Assembly (NCBI GenBank): GCA_964006375.1
Contig: OZ023265.1
Coordinates: 111,493,084-111,557,083 of the forward strand
Source: Tillus elongatus
Taxonomy: Eukaryota; Arthropoda; Insecta; Coleoptera; Cleridae
Direction of reading: 5' to 3'
DNA: 64,000 bases
The notes under the pieces are model-generated. The model searched no databases. It was not told the origin of the DNA and saw only the letters and a list, made by a program, of their open reading frames with translations. Shown here piece by piece: positions 13,061 to 25,475 of the stretch (its first letter is position 1; the number at the start of each line of letters is the position of its first letter). The position numbers were made by a program, and so were the translations under genes.

Positions 13061-13784
13061 TAAATAAGGAAAACAAAATCGTTCTACAATACAACTACGA
13101 ACGGCTTTATGCCAGAGGGGACAAAAGATTTGAATAAAAGACAGACCGACGGCTGTGAAACATACTGACCTAATAAGGCAATTAAAGAAAAAATCTGTAT
13201 TGTAATATGTAAGAAAAAATGCGCGAATGGTACACTGCCGTAGCCTTGTAACGTAGAAAAAAATCGAGCATAAAATATTAAAACGATTCTATGTATACAA
13301 TTTCTTTATCAATGAGATCCACGCTACTATCAAAGTGAAGTTGAAGATCAAAGAGGCAATTAATTTAAAACCAACCAATTTCTGATTTAGCTACAATGTT
13401 TAACTTTGAAACACAGTAAAGCCTCTCTAAAGATAATATGTGCATTAAAATGCATAATAGTACACAGCCTCTGGGAATACTTACCTTTTTTAAATGACCT
13501 GAGTTTTGTCGAAAAACCTAAAATAATTGGGTTAGATAACAAACTGTTTCAAGCGACTAAGGAAGTTCCTTACAAAAATTCAACAATATCCGCACATTAC
13601 TTTTGCGAACACGTACCCACCAAGCATCCACAAAGCTGTAAATACTACTCTTATTTTGAATCTCAGATTTGGAATTCATGGTGTCATTTTCAAGTATATT
13701 GATGACATATTTCTATCAACGTTTCGTCAAATTACTTCCATTGTGTAAAATTTTAGTATCCTGATAGTCCATGTTGTGACCCAC
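13061..13784. other. No recognisable feature
   Basis: An open frame at 13406-13702 has no homology I recognise and no supporting signals, so I treat it as chance. Confidence 0.45.
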
Positions 13785-14170
13785 TTAGACATATGCTGTG
13801 CCAGTGCACATCTATCTGATCTTAGGTGAGTAGTTTCGGTGGGACTGAAGTGATGGTGCTTAGCGAGTAATGTAATTCATTGCCCGTCGCGGTATTAAGC
13901 TGTAGTAGTAATAGGAGTAGCAATGGTGTGCCAGGCAAGTAGGCCACAACGGTCCCTTTTTCCAACCCCTGTAAATCATAACCATGCCCTACCTCTCTTG
14001 AGTTTCGTCACCAAACCTCCTGGACCTCAAAATCCGTGACGGCGAAGGGCAGAACGGCTCCTCCAGTAAGTCTGACAGTTTTGTGTCTATCCGGCCTGTT
14101 CACGATATCCCTCGCCTGCCTACAGCCACTGTGCTTCTCCATGAACTCCTTAGTCTATTTTTCTAGGACT
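13785..14170. other. GC-richer block, probable repeat
   Basis: Clearly richer in G and C than its surroundings. On the minus strand GGTGACGAAACTCAAGAGAG and a terminal CTACTACAGCTTAATACC look like the 3' untranslated part of a LINE, but I cannot identify it. No coding frame is supported. Confidence 0.3.
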
Positions 14171-14940
14171 AGCCAGTTAAATTTCAAAGATACGGCGAAA
14201 AAAATCAAATATTTTTCGCTCTTTGGCGTCTTATCAAAATAGGAAGGATATATTATTCAATCGTTCGCTACCCCTGACCATAATTTCTTTTAAAGAATGC
14301 TGTCCAGCGGCCTTCTGCAGCCCATTATTGCCAGTTTTACCTATTTATTGTATTGTTTTTGATTTGAAATATGTTGATTCGAAATTTCGATATGTTATAC
14401 GCATCTACTGTTTTTGTTTACAAAATTGATTCCTATAATCTAAGTCTTCCTCAGAAAATTACTGTTCTTGAACGTTCTGCTATTGGTCGTGACGTAGTTG
14501 GATAGTAAATAAATATGGTGTTTACATTTGCCTTATGGTGTGATAAGTATGGTCACTTGTTTCTCAACATCGTCGTGAATTTTATCCGTTTATAGTGTTT
14601 TTTTTTAGTTCTATGGTGTAAAATGTCCGTAAGAAAATGGGAGACAAAGTTTTCAACAGACATAATCAGATAATTTGCCAAGAATTAACTCATTTATGAT
14701 GAAATCATTCTTTGGTGAAAATCCAGGCTTCATAAGTGCTAAAATAAAATGAGCTAAAACTGTAAGGTATGTGTAAATAAGTCAACGCCAGTTGATAAGT
14801 AGCCAAGTATATCATGTACTTATTCATGTCATTTGTAGCATATTATGCTTTGAATGAAACATACCTTGACCGCATGGAAATTAGAACATCGCTTAATAAC
14901 GTATGATATCAATTTTAACATTATATAACATTAATATTAT
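14171..14940. other. No recognisable feature
   Basis: AT-rich stretch downstream (minus strand) of the THAP-like relic. It may hold the decayed rest of that gene, but no domain is readable. Confidence 0.4.
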
Positions 14941-15170
14941 CTATTGTGAAAATGAGGAGGTACCTACATTAAAATGGTCTTCACAACAATATAAGACGGG
15001 TTTCTCAGACAACTTTAGCATTTTCCTTTCATCCCGCTTTATAACTTTACACGATTTATTTCTAATTCGCTCCACTTTTGGAACAATAGAGAATAGTTTC
15101 TCTGGAGTTTTATAGTCATATTTTGTATACATTGGTACTATACAGTATTTATATTAGCTTTGTTTTCCAT
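14941..15170 (-). pseudogene. THAP-like zinc finger relic
   Basis: On the minus strand a start near 15170 gives MENKANINTV and a stop. In another frame comes YKTPEKLFSIVPKVERIRNK, then KVIKRDER and YCCEDHF. The PEKLF/VPK block and the C-E-D-H-F ending are the second half of a THAP C2CH DNA-binding domain. The conserved Trp before CKVI appears as Ser, and the first Cys pair is lost to the frame change. THAP domains occur in P-element-type transposases and in many insect multicopy genes. Nothing here shows which. Confidence 0.55.
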
Positions 15171-16613
15171 ATTATAAAATAAAACACGTGCACAAGCCAA
15201 GATTCAATTAATAACTTGCAACAGAGGATGTAAACACAGAGAAGCAAGTTCATTGTTGACTTGTACTGTTCCGTGACGTCACAGGTCATGGTGGAAAAAT
15301 AGTGGTGTTTGAAATCAATTATGAAATTCTCATTTTTAAATATTTTTTTTGCATCGTTATTTTTTAGTATGTGGAATGAAAAAAATATTTAAAAACATCT
15401 TTGTGGGATGTGATGTTAGATGTGATAAGAACAAAACATGCAAGTTATCTATTGTGTAATCTGAAATCAAAAGCTTAAGTGTAAACTGGTGCAATGACAA
15501 AACCTCGATGGTGGATTAACTAATAAAGAAATGTTAGAGGAACCATGCCAATTTTAACATCGACGAAACAGGCCGAGATACACGGCCTTTTCCCGAGATA
15601 AAGAGTAGTGAGATTGATAGTAATATACTAGTTTCATATAAAATGCGGTCTCGGAATGAACCCCAACAGAGACAGATTGGTTGTAAAGATAAAAGAGCAG
15701 ACATAAGAATAATCAGTGCATGTAGTTGCGTAAGATGCTATGGCGAAAGTAAGCTACGTGCCCCAAATATAAACCAAAGCCTCTCCGTAATAATAAAAAT
15801 TGGTTGATGCCGCAAATATAATCTGCAATTATTTTGGGTAGTAATTTGTCTGAGGATTTGCTCTAGTAGGTCAGTATCCCTAGATAAGATGCAATTCTGT
15901 TTTTTAAACCATTAACGCAGAAAGACATACAGGGCACCAACTGACAATCTTCCGTTGATAAGGACGCAAAGGCAGTAAAAAATGCTATTAGTGGCCAACC
16001 GATGGACTGTTGTTAATGGTTAATATAAATTCCATCTTTTGGAGCATTGTCAGGTAGGTCTGACGATACTGTGAAAGGCTAAACCGGTTGCAGAGGAAAG
16101 ACAAATATTTTTTGAGTCAGAGAAAATATATCTAAATATATTTAGTATAGAACGGCTTCACTAAGTAAGGGCAACAACAATTATTGATAGGATATTTTAT
16201 AAATTTTCTTACAAAGTAAAAGGCTCTGCGGTTACTTTTCTTACAAAGTTCAAGTAATGGATTCATTTTGATAACTTCAACTACAGCCAGTTGCTGGTTT
16301 TATGTCGTGTACTTGTCAGCTTAGAATGAGCTACTATTCCTCAATTGCTTCTATTTCAGTAGTTTGTGCCAAATGGCGTTATCGAACGAAATTTACTAGC
16401 TGCTATTTACCACTGTTTATGATTAATAACAAACAACAAATACAAACAGAATGGTCAAACAGTAATTCCAAAACTACTGTGCCAATAGATTAAGTAACTA
16501 GTTATTCGAGTTCAGTATCCATTGAGGTGTTATGTTACTGATATTAATTTAGCTTATAGTTTCTAAGTAATTGTAAGCTGGCGTTATCAACACCTTATAT
16601 CATTGTAGTGTAT
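15171..16613. other. No recognisable feature
   Basis: No coding region, RNA gene or repeat structure that I can support. Short open frames such as 16302-16493 look like chance. Confidence 0.45.
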
Positions 16614-16815
16614 ATACAGGATGTACCAAAAAGGTGGTCTCAAACAGGAAGAGGTTATAGGGAACATTGCGATGAAAAATGTATGCCCTTGAACTGCTGG
16701 TCAAAAATGAGCCGTTTTGGCTCTGAATATTTTTTTGTTCAGAAACGTAATATTATCTCGTCTACACTAAAATATTTCGATGTCCAACTATTTTTTATTA
16801 AAGTTAACGCAAAGG

Positions 16816-17494
16816 TTATAATAATGATTCAAAATGGCGACCTCCAACCTGGTCACATGTACGAAATGAGCAGGCTGCCATCACTCCCCTTAAAAGTTTT
16901 TCTTATGCGGCTACAAATACCTCATAAGCCAACGACTTGAGGTAACCCCCCCCCCCCCCCCGAGAAAAAAGTCCAGCGAGTTCAGATTTGGACTGCGCGC
17001 TGGCCAAATAATAGGTCCTCCTCTTCCAATCCGTCGCCCAGGAATTATTGGTTTAGGTTTTCCTGCACACTACTAGCAGAATGTGCATGTTGAAACCACA
17101 TTCTCTCCCGTAGATCGATAGGAACGTTGCATTGTCTAATAGTCCAGGAAAAAATTAGATAGATGTTACCAGTCTCCGAGGTGGAAGCAGGAGTGGACTG
17201 TTTGATGGGCAGCAGTCATTAGGTGAGCTACTGCACGCGTGCCGGTGGTAGGTTGTTCATCAATTCATTAAAGGCCACTGTCCGTGCAGTTTTTGGACGT
17301 CGGTTTCCTCCATTTGATTTAAAGTTGTCTTTTTCTTGCAATCGAGGATGGATTGCTAAAAATGTTTTTAGGAGAGGAGGCAGACGATTGGGGACTCGCT
17401 CAGCTTAGAGACGCATGGTTTGTCTAGCGTTGCATCTTGCTTTTCCATAAATAAGATGCACGTCTGCATATTCTTCAAATGTAAATTCAACCAT
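16816..17494 (-). pseudogene. Mariner-family (DUF4817) transposase with large internal deletion
   Basis: The start at 17494 gives MVEFTFEEYADVHLIYGKAR, then AERVPNRLPP and FLAIHPRLQEKDNFKSNGG, the DUF4817 helix-turn-helix region. After about 90 residues the sequence jumps to MWFQHAHSASSVQENLNQ and WT-like remnants, then YLKSLAYEVFVAA and GGRHFESLL followed by a stop at 16816-16818, the usual C-terminus. The segment with the first catalytic Asp and the WFQxDGAPAH motif are lost or broken, and a run of 17 C (16947-16963) lies at the FFLWGHLK position. Inactive. Confidence 0.75.
16947..16963. repeat. Poly-C run
   Basis: About 17 consecutive C bases inside the mariner relic. It probably arose by slippage and may vary in length or be a sequencing weak spot. 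Confidence 0.9.
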
Positions 17495-17689
17495 TTTCAC
17501 TGCATAAAAGTAAGTCTAAATGAAACAAACCTGAAACGCTTAATTACGACTAGAATTAAAATAAATTTGTGGAATTATTCGCTGGAGAACAGAGAAGCGC
17601 TTTGGCTGTCAAAATTTGAAGTTTTTCAATGACAAATCAACAATTAAATACTCAAAGTGCTGTCAGTTTGAGCTTTGGCAGCACTCTAG
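17495..17689. other. Spacer between two mariner relics
   Basis: No feature recognised. It may contain decayed terminal parts of either neighbour. Confidence 0.4.
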
Positions 17690-18630
17690 ATGGAACTAAA
17701 GTTTGTCTTGAACATTTCGAATTACTTCTGGTGAAACAGGTTTAGACTGCCTCTTATTCGTGGTTTCAGTTCTTCAAGATTTTCTGGTATCGTTTTTATA
17801 ACTTTACTTTTCAAGTATTGCCACAACATATAATTAACCTAGGAGGCTGTCTAATGGTTTCGCTATCATCATTCCATTTGCTTTCAAATACTACCTCCAA
17901 ACACCTACGGACAGGAGACATACCATGGTATTGAAAACGTATTATTCCAATTGAAAAGAAATCGGCTAAATTTGAAACTAGTTCTTCCCGCAAGAATGCA
18001 AAATATCCTGCTCCAGTCATATGGTCTTTAAGCAATATTGCCCCTGTAACACGATCGCCAACAATTCCTGTGCAATAACTCTTCTGGACGGTGAGTGTAA
18101 CATCTGATCCAGGGTGCACTTTTGTCAACCCAATAACCACAAATTTGTCGGTTTACCTCACAGTTTAATGTAAACGTTGATTCATTGGAAAACCTAATGC
18201 TCCATGTGTTCACATAGTTTCTGTCTAGCAGATCCAGCATTTGCTCGCAAATTTGTAATCTTGTATTAGGGTCACATTTAGACTATACTTGGATAATTAT
18301 TAGTTTGTAAGGATAGAATTAGTGGGGTTTTCGAATTTTCACTATTCAATATGGGCTTATTTCTTGCTCTCTGGCTATGTTTCCGGTAGAGATATTAGGG
18401 TTAATAGTACATTAAGTTGCACTTCTTCGTCCAGGAGACTCTGCTGATGACCGCCTGTTTTTTCAGATGCCCGTTAACCACAAATAGTTTATTAATCCTG
18501 CCGATAGGACGTTGCGATAGGGGTGGCAGCTCAGGATATTTCTGCCTAAATAGATGGACAGCTCCATTTTGTATTCTTGTAATATCTCCGTATCCAATTA
18601 TCCGTCAAACATCAATTTTACCACCTTCAG
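17690..18630 (-). pseudogene. Mariner-family transposase, degraded
   Basis: Minus strand. Starts around 18630 with IIGYGDITRIQNGAVHLFRQ and KYPELPPLSQ, the N-terminal helix-turn-helix. It continues, with frame changes, RLQICEQMLDLLDRN, SIRFSNESTFTLNCEVNRQ, then YCTGIVGDRVTGAILLKDH and YFAFLREELVSNLADF. The expected FSDE motif reads FSNE, so the first catalytic Asp is Asn. The FQYHG motif, KWNDDSETIRQPP and a C-terminal IPENLEELK-like block follow. It belongs to the same broad family as 16816-17494 but is a separate copy in the same orientation. Confidence 0.75.
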
Positions 18631-18877
18631 TTAAGTAAAGCATTACGAGAAACACATTTTTGGAAGAATTGATTACTAACCTACTTTTGCGGCTTCGCAC
18701 TATAGTCCTATTATTTTAGCTTGACAGGAAGTGATTTTTTCCGGTTGACAAAGAAATTTGCCTCCTTTGCTGGGTTCTTTTTAATGCTAAATTAAATAAA
18801 AGTTGTATAAACTTTCATACTAAACTTAATCAAAAATTTTAGTCAGTTACGTCGAATATATTATTTAAAAAAAATTG
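18631..18877. other. No recognisable feature
   Basis: Short AT-rich spacer before the next (TA)n-bearing repeat. Confidence 0.4.
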
Positions 18878-19749
<872 letters not shown>

Positions 19750-21190
19750 TACCGAAAGAAGCTCTCTCTCTGTTGATACCCCACTAACAAGAGAATCGGG
19801 TTCAATAATAAAATGAGCAAAAATTTAGTTTTTTTAAAAACCACCTTCTTTGGTTGGATTTCATTAGTAAATTTTTTTGAAAGTTACCCATTGAAAAAAT
19901 TCAACAGTATTTTCAGCTATCAATTATAAACAGTGCTTGGTGTCATTTACCTACAGTTTGTAACATTTCAGAGAGTTTCACATGAGAAAACTGAGAACGT
20001 ATACAAATTGATAATAACAATTATTATGGCAAAATTGAGCGAAAGGGTAAGAATTAAAATCTAATGGTGTTAGGCTGCGGTGACAGAAAACGTAGTTAAA
20101 AAGATATGTGCATGCTTTTTCATTTTATTCTAATAGACCACAAATTAATGAAGGGTATATTTCCAAATGATTAAAAAAATATGGAACTGATAGTGTCAAA
20201 GATAAACAAAGAAGAGTAAGATCAAAAACTGCTGCAGCTGCTAAAAAAAGGCATTAGATATGTTGCTGTCTTTTGACAAAACTCGTCATGTATATAAAAA
20301 TGAAGTTGACACAATACACAATGTTATACAAAAGTCTGTGGTTAGATTTCTAAGGAAATAAAAATTTCACCCATACAAAGTACAGCTAGTACAAGAACTT
20401 GAAGATGGCGATTTTTACAAGCCTATTCAATTTTGTAATATTTTGATAGGCAAACTCCATGAGAATCCGGACTTTGGTAGAAACATTATTTTCTTAGATG
20501 AAGCTGCGTTTACACTGCATGGATTTGTTAATAAATAAAATTATCGCTATTGTTCTAATCAAAATCCACATTGGATGATGGTGATTCAAATCCAGCGTCC
20601 ACAAAATGATATTGTAGGGTCTAGTATACTAGACAATCGTTCTTTATGGAGGGAAATCTGGCATCTGAATTTTATTTTAGCTTATTAATAGGCGAAATTA
20701 TACCCGCTGTGGTTGCAGTGAGCCCAAGCAATGAAGTTTGGTTTTACCAAGATGAAGCTCTCAGTCATTTTGGGAGATGCGTGCGGAAATATTTGGATGA
20801 AGTTTACTAGAAATGTCGAATGGGCGCGGGGGTGCTCTTAAATGGCCTGCTCCCTCTCCTGATTTGACGCCATGTAATTTTTTCTTTAAAATCACTTTAA
20901 GAATTTGGCTATTAAATCTGAAGGACATGTAAGCTATAATTATTGGCGAGACAAGGCGGGTTGTGCATTCCAACTTAATTAATTAAATAAATTCCTTTGA
21001 TAGGAGGGTTCAGCTCTGTATTGGTAAAAATAGACAACATTTTGAACATTTAGTCGGCCAATAGTTATTATGGATGTTTTACTTTATTTTTGGTTAGTCA
21101 GTTTTTTGCAGTTGAAGTTAATTTTTCCTCATTTGTTTCTAATAGAACCCAAATAAACATTTTCAAAAGAGAGACGCCTTTTTTGAAAAT
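19750..21190 (+). mobile_element. Mariner-family element with decayed inverted ends
   Basis: The left side contains GGGTTCAATAATAAAATGAG (about 19798), which pairs imperfectly with the complement of 21125-21165. The transposase relic at 20026-21064 lies between. The exact ends and the TA duplication cannot be placed by eye. Confidence 0.55.
20026..21064 (+). pseudogene. Mariner-family transposase, full length but degraded
   Basis: Starts MAKLSERVRI. Reading through stops gives HPYKVQLVQELEDGDFYKPI, QFCNILIGKLHENPDFG, NIIFLDEAAFTLHGFVN (first catalytic Asp present), YCSNQNPHWM, VWFYQDEALSHFGRCVRKY (second Asp present), ALKWPAPSPDLTPCNFFF (the usual third D of PxDFF is Asn) and the C-terminal QLCIGKNRQHFEHLVGQ with a stop. 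The overall length is normal for the family. Many in-frame stops make it inactive. Confidence 0.8.
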
Positions 21191-21498
21191 GCCAAAAAAC
21201 TTATCTTGCTATTCCAAAAGAAGAAGGTTACCGCAGTTGTTTACGCTAGGAATAATTTAATGGCGGTAGTTTGTAGTAAAATATATGTCAAAAAACATTT
21301 TTTTAATATCGAATATCTCAAAAAATACAAATACCTTTGTATAGTTTTTACCCTTTATACGCTAACATATTTTTTTTTAAATAGTGACAAAATATGGTTT
21401 CTAGAGGCTTTAATTTGTGCTTATTTGAAAACATTTTCGCACCAACAACTAATTACACCAAATGTATACTACAATTTTATAGAACTATCGTTTTCAAA
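21191..21498. other. No recognisable gene
   Basis: An open frame at 21206-21559 runs into the palindrome that follows and shows no known domain. I treat it as chance. Confidence 0.4.
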
Positions 21499-21637
21499 AA
21501 CAAGTATTGATAACGAAATAAAAACTTTAATAAAACTCATAGTTCTTACAAATAGGTAAATATGTTGAATAAATATTTACCTATTTGTAAGCACTATAAG
21601 TTTTATTTAAGTTTTTATTTCGTTATGATTACTTGTT
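21499..21637. repeat. Palindrome with 65-base arms
   Basis: The left arm 21499-21563 and right arm 21573-21637 are complementary at about 60 of 65 positions around a nine-base loop. Arm ends read AACAAGTATTGATAACGAAA and its counterpart. It would form a strong cruciform or hairpin RNA. It could be a minimal foldback transposon. No flanking duplication is obvious. Confidence 0.85.
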
Positions 21638-22199
21638 TCTGCCACGGACGTCCGTAATTACTGAGTAATAAATACAAATTTTTATCTTGTATTTAAACAT
21701 TTGAACGCCCGTGATAACCGATTACAAACGATGATTTTATATTTAATTATACAGGCAACCCAACCGCCGTTCGTTCTGTTGACATAGATTGAGCTATTTT
21801 GAGAATGTTTTTGCACGGATATACTTCTTTTATGTCCAGCGCAGACCAAGACTGCATTACAGCTGAAATTTTTTCCTCTCAAGTATGATTGATTCGCCAG
21901 TTTTCATAACACGATAATCGAGTGGAGATACAAACATCTACGCCGCAAGCCCTTCACATTAATGTCGTCTTTCGCAAACAAGCAAAAGAGGTTGTGAAGT
22001 AGATGGTAAAAAGTCCACTTATTCGCTAACAGTTTTTATAAAAATTGAATGTCCTTTTATGTTGATTGTTGCTATACTAGCCTTCCAAATCTTAAGATAT
22101 TTATTTCTTTTTTTTTTTTTTTTGACCCTAAATCGTGTATAAACTCTTATATATTTCCTTTCAGTGAATTTTCTTTAAAAACAATCAATAAGGAGGAGA
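21638..22199. other. No recognisable feature
   Basis: AT-rich, with a poly-T run near 22109. No coding region supported. Confidence 0.4.
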
Positions 22200-22273
22200 T
22201 CACTAATTTTGAAAAAAAATCTTCAAATGAGCGCCACCTAGGAGCCCTGGAACCCAAATCCGAGTCCAGTTTC

Positions 22274-22279
<6 letters not shown>

Positions 22280-22367
<88 letters not shown>
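22280..22367. repeat. (TA)n microsatellite, left part of a split array
   Basis: About 88 bases of TA. It ends where the palindromic insert starts. Confidence 0.97.
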
Positions 22368-22370
<3 letters not shown>

Positions 22371-22837
22371 TTCCGTTTTTGTGACGGTTCTATTATTATT
22401 TTCTTAAAAATTGTGGCATAGCCGTCATTTCCAAAATAAAAAATCTTTATTAATTTCCGAGTTTTCGGTGTAATTTAATCCATTATCGAGGCTGCAACAT
22501 GAAAAGAAAAACTACAATTTACATAGTAAAAATACAAAGGATTAAAACACTTACATATAACGCGAGTTTTACTTCAACAACTTACTAAATAACAAGTATG
22601 ACAAAAACCTTTAGTCAAATTTTCAGAAAGGTTTTTGTCATGTTTGTTATGTAATAATTAGTTCAAGTGCAACTCGCGGTGTATGTAAGTAGTTTAAGCC
22701 TTTGCCTTTTTCCTATGTAAATTGTAATTTTTTCCTTTCCATGTTGTAGCCTTGATAATGGAATAAATTATTCCGAAAGCTCGGGAATCAATAAAGAGTT
22801 TTTATTTTGCAAATGATGGCTATCCCACAATTTTTAA

Positions 22838-22839
<2 letters not shown>
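22368..22839. mobile_element. Palindromic element inserted within (TA)n
   Basis: Two arms of roughly 210 bases face each other around 22617 (GACAAAAACCTTTAGTC facing AAAGGTTTTTGTCATG). The outer parts read TTGTGGCATAGCCGTCATTT (left) and the complement of AATGATGGCTATCCCACAA (right). Each arm carries a version of the recurrent hairpin motif plus AATAAA. TA arrays flank both sides, and beyond them the two halves of one (TA)n-bearing repeat. Confidence 0.75.
22751..22785 (+). other. Recurrent hairpin motif, copy 3
   Basis: CTTGATAAT, stem GGAATAA with TTATTCC, then GAAAGCTCGG and AATAAA nearby. An inverted, more decayed version lies at about 22455-22492 in the other arm of the palindrome. Confidence 0.4.
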
Positions 22840-22919
<80 letters not shown>

Positions 22920-22935
22920 GTGTGTGTGTGTGTGT
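22840..22935. repeat. (TA)n(GT)n microsatellite, right part of a split array
   Basis: About 76 bases of TA, then about 19 of GT, leading into CACATTGATAACTC, the family's standard flank. Confidence 0.97.
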
Positions 22936-24169
22936 CACATTGATAACTCAAAAAATAATGGACCGATTTTTTTGGAAAATTTGTACATCACCGGAAGTAA
23001 CAAAGCTGTGGCAACGAAATTTTCCACGCTGGTTTATATAATAAAAAAACCATGTACCAAGATCTGGATCTCCACAATAAAAGAAAGAAAGTTAGAAGCT
23101 TTCAAAGAAAATATAGTTTTTCTTCTTAAAACGTCAAAATCCCGATGTGAAACGTTAAAACTGACATCTTCTAGATAGAGGACCTGAAATGAATACACTT
23201 ATGTAGCATAAATGTCGTAAGAAGTTAGAAAGCTTTAAGTTTCAGCTTCAATCGTCATTGTTCTTTATTTTATTAAAATGTTTGCAAAAAATTAATTTGA
23301 AATAGATTTTATGTGATACTTTGGCAGCAGCTTCAGTAATAGAGTTTATTTATTTCATTTTACAACAGATCATATTACGTAATTAATTAGCGTTTTTTTT
23401 TTTTTTTGGGAAAAGTGTGAGTTTTTCACGGAGAAACGTTATGGTGGATTGGTGGTCAGAAATGGTTGGTAAGGTCCTTTCTATGGACTTTTGTAAGGTG
23501 AGTTTTTTACAGTTTGCTTTTGTGGATCCTTTACGGTATGTTTACCCTGCACAGCACCTTAAATTTGCTTTACGTCTCTTAACTGTATTGTAGAGTTGAG
23601 ATCGCAGCATTTGTCTGATGGTTAATGCATGGTCTATGCATGTTTATGAATAAAAAAAAAACAACATTGCGCTAATGTGTAAATTTACCTACCAATGTTA
23701 TTAATTTAAAAAAATGGAGACAACGCTCGCGCCTTGGATAAAGTTCTCTTAGTCATTTTAACTTTAAATGGTATTTCCTTCTCCCGTTTAGCATTCGTTG
23801 GCCTATGTTCAACACACTGGGCACAGAAAATATACGAATTTACTTAAAATTGTCATTTATAATTTAAGGAAAATAAAACTTTTTCCATGCAACGCAAAAT
23901 TGACACAAAATAGAACAATTTTTAGATACTAAATAATTCAGAGTTCGATATGTATATGTTCTGCGATAATTGGCAATACCAGTATTTAATTTTTATTTAC
24001 TAAAAAAGATACTGATAACATAATCAAATAACTAAACTTACAAACGGGCTCTATTGAGGATTTTTAGTGTTAATTTGATAAAATTTTGTTAAAAGTCTAT
24101 TTGAATGTGAATTTTTTAAAATTTTTTTGAAATATTTTTTGACGTTATATGATCATATTATGTGTTGGC

Positions 24170-25047
<878 letters not shown>

Positions 25048-25234
25048 TCAAGCACATTTTACGCACATTTTATGTTTCAGAAGTGAGCGGTATGCCCTCT
25101 GCTTCAAGTTTCTTATGCAGACTTTAGTTTTGGATATATTTGTATTGATAATCGCATACCATAAATCATGTAGGATTACTTCTAAATATTCTTTGTTTTT
25201 TTTTGTTTCAAAACTTTAATGCAAAATTAAATCT

Positions 25235-25475
25235 TGGCAGGTGGGCAAATAGCTTGAAGAGGATTCGTTGGCTAGGAAAATCGGACCAGTTTTTGTACTT
25301 TTTCAAACAATAATGAGATTTTGATAAAATATGGTACATTGTTGTTTCTCCTATATAGATTATACTGGTAACCTAATTTGATGCCTCCTTTCATGACAAA
25401 AAGACATATTGATTTGCTATTAAAAACATCTTTATGAAAAATCACGACCATAACGCACTTCCTGCATCCAGAATT
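25235..25475 (-). repeat. Fragment of the inverted-repeat-bounded module
   Basis: Contains GATTCGTTGGCTAGGAAAA, TGGTACATTGTTGTTTCTCC, ATACTGGTAACCTAATTTGA and the terminal ACCATAACGCACTTCCTGCA. It is homologous to 33850-34073. Its left terminus is missing. Confidence 0.65.

Larger units (their letters stand above)
16614..17494 (-). mobile_element. Mariner-family element, internally deleted
   Basis: The end at 16614 reads ACAGGATGTACCAAAAAGGT, close to the usual ACAGGGTGTCCC terminus of this family. It encloses the transposase relic at 16816-17494. The opposite terminus was not located. Confidence 0.6.
22200..24100. mobile_element. Composite (TA)n-bearing repeat, copy C
   Basis: One half starts CACTAATTTTGAAAAAAAAT and GAGCGCCACCTAGGAGCCCT before the (TA)n. 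The other half resumes at 22916 with (GT)n, CACATTGATAACTCAAAAAA and an interior that matches 32338-33050 (for example ATGGTTAATGCAT and CCTTCTCCCGTTTAGCATTC). A palindromic element sits exactly inside the TA array (22368-22839). The far terminus is not found, so the right limit is approximate. Confidence 0.65.
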
